A stretch of 6,688 nt of DNA from an uncultured Coriobacteriaceae bacterium (lineage in GTDB: Bacteria; Actinomycetota; Coriobacteriia; Coriobacteriales; UMGS124): the NCBI GenBank assembly GCA_900555105.1, contig USJP01000093.1, positions 1-6,688 on the forward strand, in the 5' to 3' direction. Numbering within the stretch: the stretch's first letter is position 1; each line of letters opens with the position of its first letter. A model generated the notes under the pieces. It saw only the letters and a program-made list of their open reading frames with translations, was not told the origin of the DNA and made no database searches. Below, in pieces: positions 6,162-6,688 of the stretch. The translations under genes were made by a program, and so were the position numbers.

Positions 6162-6688
6162 GCTTCCTTCCTGTCGGTATCTTCGTGCTCAACATCCTGG
6201 TCGGAATCAATCACAGGCGCCTCAAGCGCAGCGGGGACCTTCTGGGTGGATGCGACATCCTCGTCATCGGTCAAACCCAGCGCACATTTAAAAGAGGCAA
6301 TCGACTCGTCGATGGCCAAGATATGACCTTTGAGCTTGCGACACGTGAGGATGGAACGCGTGAGAATCGTGGAGGCGACCACGGCTGCAACGGCAAGTAC
6401 GGTGAAGATGGCAATGCGTGCCATCATCAGGCGCACGTAGCGCAAGGCGACGAATCCCACAACAATGCATACCAACAAGGCGATGATGGAATTGCGGCGA
6501 GCTTCCTGCTGAACACCCAGGTATATACACACCTGTTGGCGCAGGAGCTCCACACCCTTCAACCGCGACTGTTTCTCGACGAGAGCGGTCACACGCGTTT
6601 TGCCCTTGCGGGGATTTGCATACGAGTCCACCTGACGGGCCGCTGAGCGGTTGTGCGGGTTGAGAAGGTACTTCTTTGCCTCGCGAGC
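6158..6688 (-). CDS. Uncharacterised two-helix membrane protein, 5' end truncated by the window edge
   Basis: The reading frame is open from the stop (TGA, 6158-6160) to the right edge of the window, giving 176 visible residues. A GTG at 6631 is the first listed start candidate but has no ribosome binding site. The 19 codons upstream of it read as natural protein (AREAKKYLLNPHNRSAARQ), so the true start probably lies just outside. Visible parts are a basic soluble N-terminal region (about 65 residues), a first transmembrane helix (NSIIALLVCIVVGFVAL, about 66-83), a short Arg-containing connector, and a second helix (about 91-113). A cytoplasmic-looking tail of about 60 residues follows, acidic at its end (DSDQDVEHEDTDRKEA). 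Both ends should lie on the same side of the membrane. Arg and Lys flank both helices, so the topology is ambiguous. I recognise no family. It overlaps the next gene by 4 nt and is presumably co-expressed with it and with typA. Confidence 0.78.
   Translation of the reverse strand, partial: AREAKKYLLNPHNRSAARQVDSYANPRKGKTRVTALVEKQSRLKGVELLRQQVCIYLGVQQEARRNSIIALLVCIVVGFVALRYVRLMMARIAIFTVLAVAAVVASTILTRSILTCRKLKGHILAIDESIASFKCALGLTDDEDVASTQKVPAALEAPVIDSDQDVEHEDTDRKEA

Noticed and set aside
5742..6646. Plus-strand open frames of 166-194 codons antisense to the two uncharacterised genes.
   Set aside because: The minus-strand pair shows a 4-nt start/stop overlap, a plausible ribosome binding site and membrane or acidic protein character. 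The plus-strand frames have no ribosome binding site and look like shadows.

Overview
This is an ordinary-looking chromosomal housekeeping segment of a bacterium with moderately high GC. It has dense genes, short intergenic gaps, genome-encoded CCA on the tRNA, and a Sec/lipobox-type lipoprotein. The gene set (TypA, PurB, a PrsA/SurA-like lipoprotein, a TRIC/UPF0126 membrane protein) suggests a Gram-positive lineage. My best guess is Actinomycetota, possibly Coriobacteriia, from the overall flavour of the proteins. That is inference, and the window holds no taxonomic marker that proves it.

Layout, left to right. A minus-strand tRNA-Ser(GGA) lies at the left edge, with a good sigma70-type promoter just upstream. 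A 127-nt gap separates it from a divergently transcribed plus-strand TRIC/UPF0126 membrane protein (221-973). That gene converges on a minus-strand secreted foldase-like lipoprotein (970-2142), and their stop codons interlock in 4 nt. The rest of the window is all minus strand. Read in the direction of transcription from the right edge it holds: a two-helix membrane protein truncated by the window edge (6158-6688); a small acidic uncharacterised protein (5688-6161) that overlaps it by 4 nt; typA (3761-5632); a terminator-like hairpin; purB (2333-3676); a strong rho-independent terminator; and the lipoprotein gene.

How the genes work together. The two unknown genes are translationally coupled and sit 55 nt upstream of typA with no visible terminator, so the three probably share a transcript. 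TypA (a ribosome-associated GTPase) and PurB (purine synthesis) are core functions. PurB has almost no room for a promoter of its own behind the typA hairpin, so read-through or attenuation is possible. The lipoprotein gene is insulated from purB by a clear terminator and must have its own promoter in the gap before it.

I found no mobile elements, CRISPR arrays, phage genes or defence systems. The most notable observation is that the parvulin-like domain of the lipoprotein lacks both signature histidines. The other points concern gene arrangement, start-site choice and two unrecognised proteins. No intergenic stretch exceeds 300 nt.
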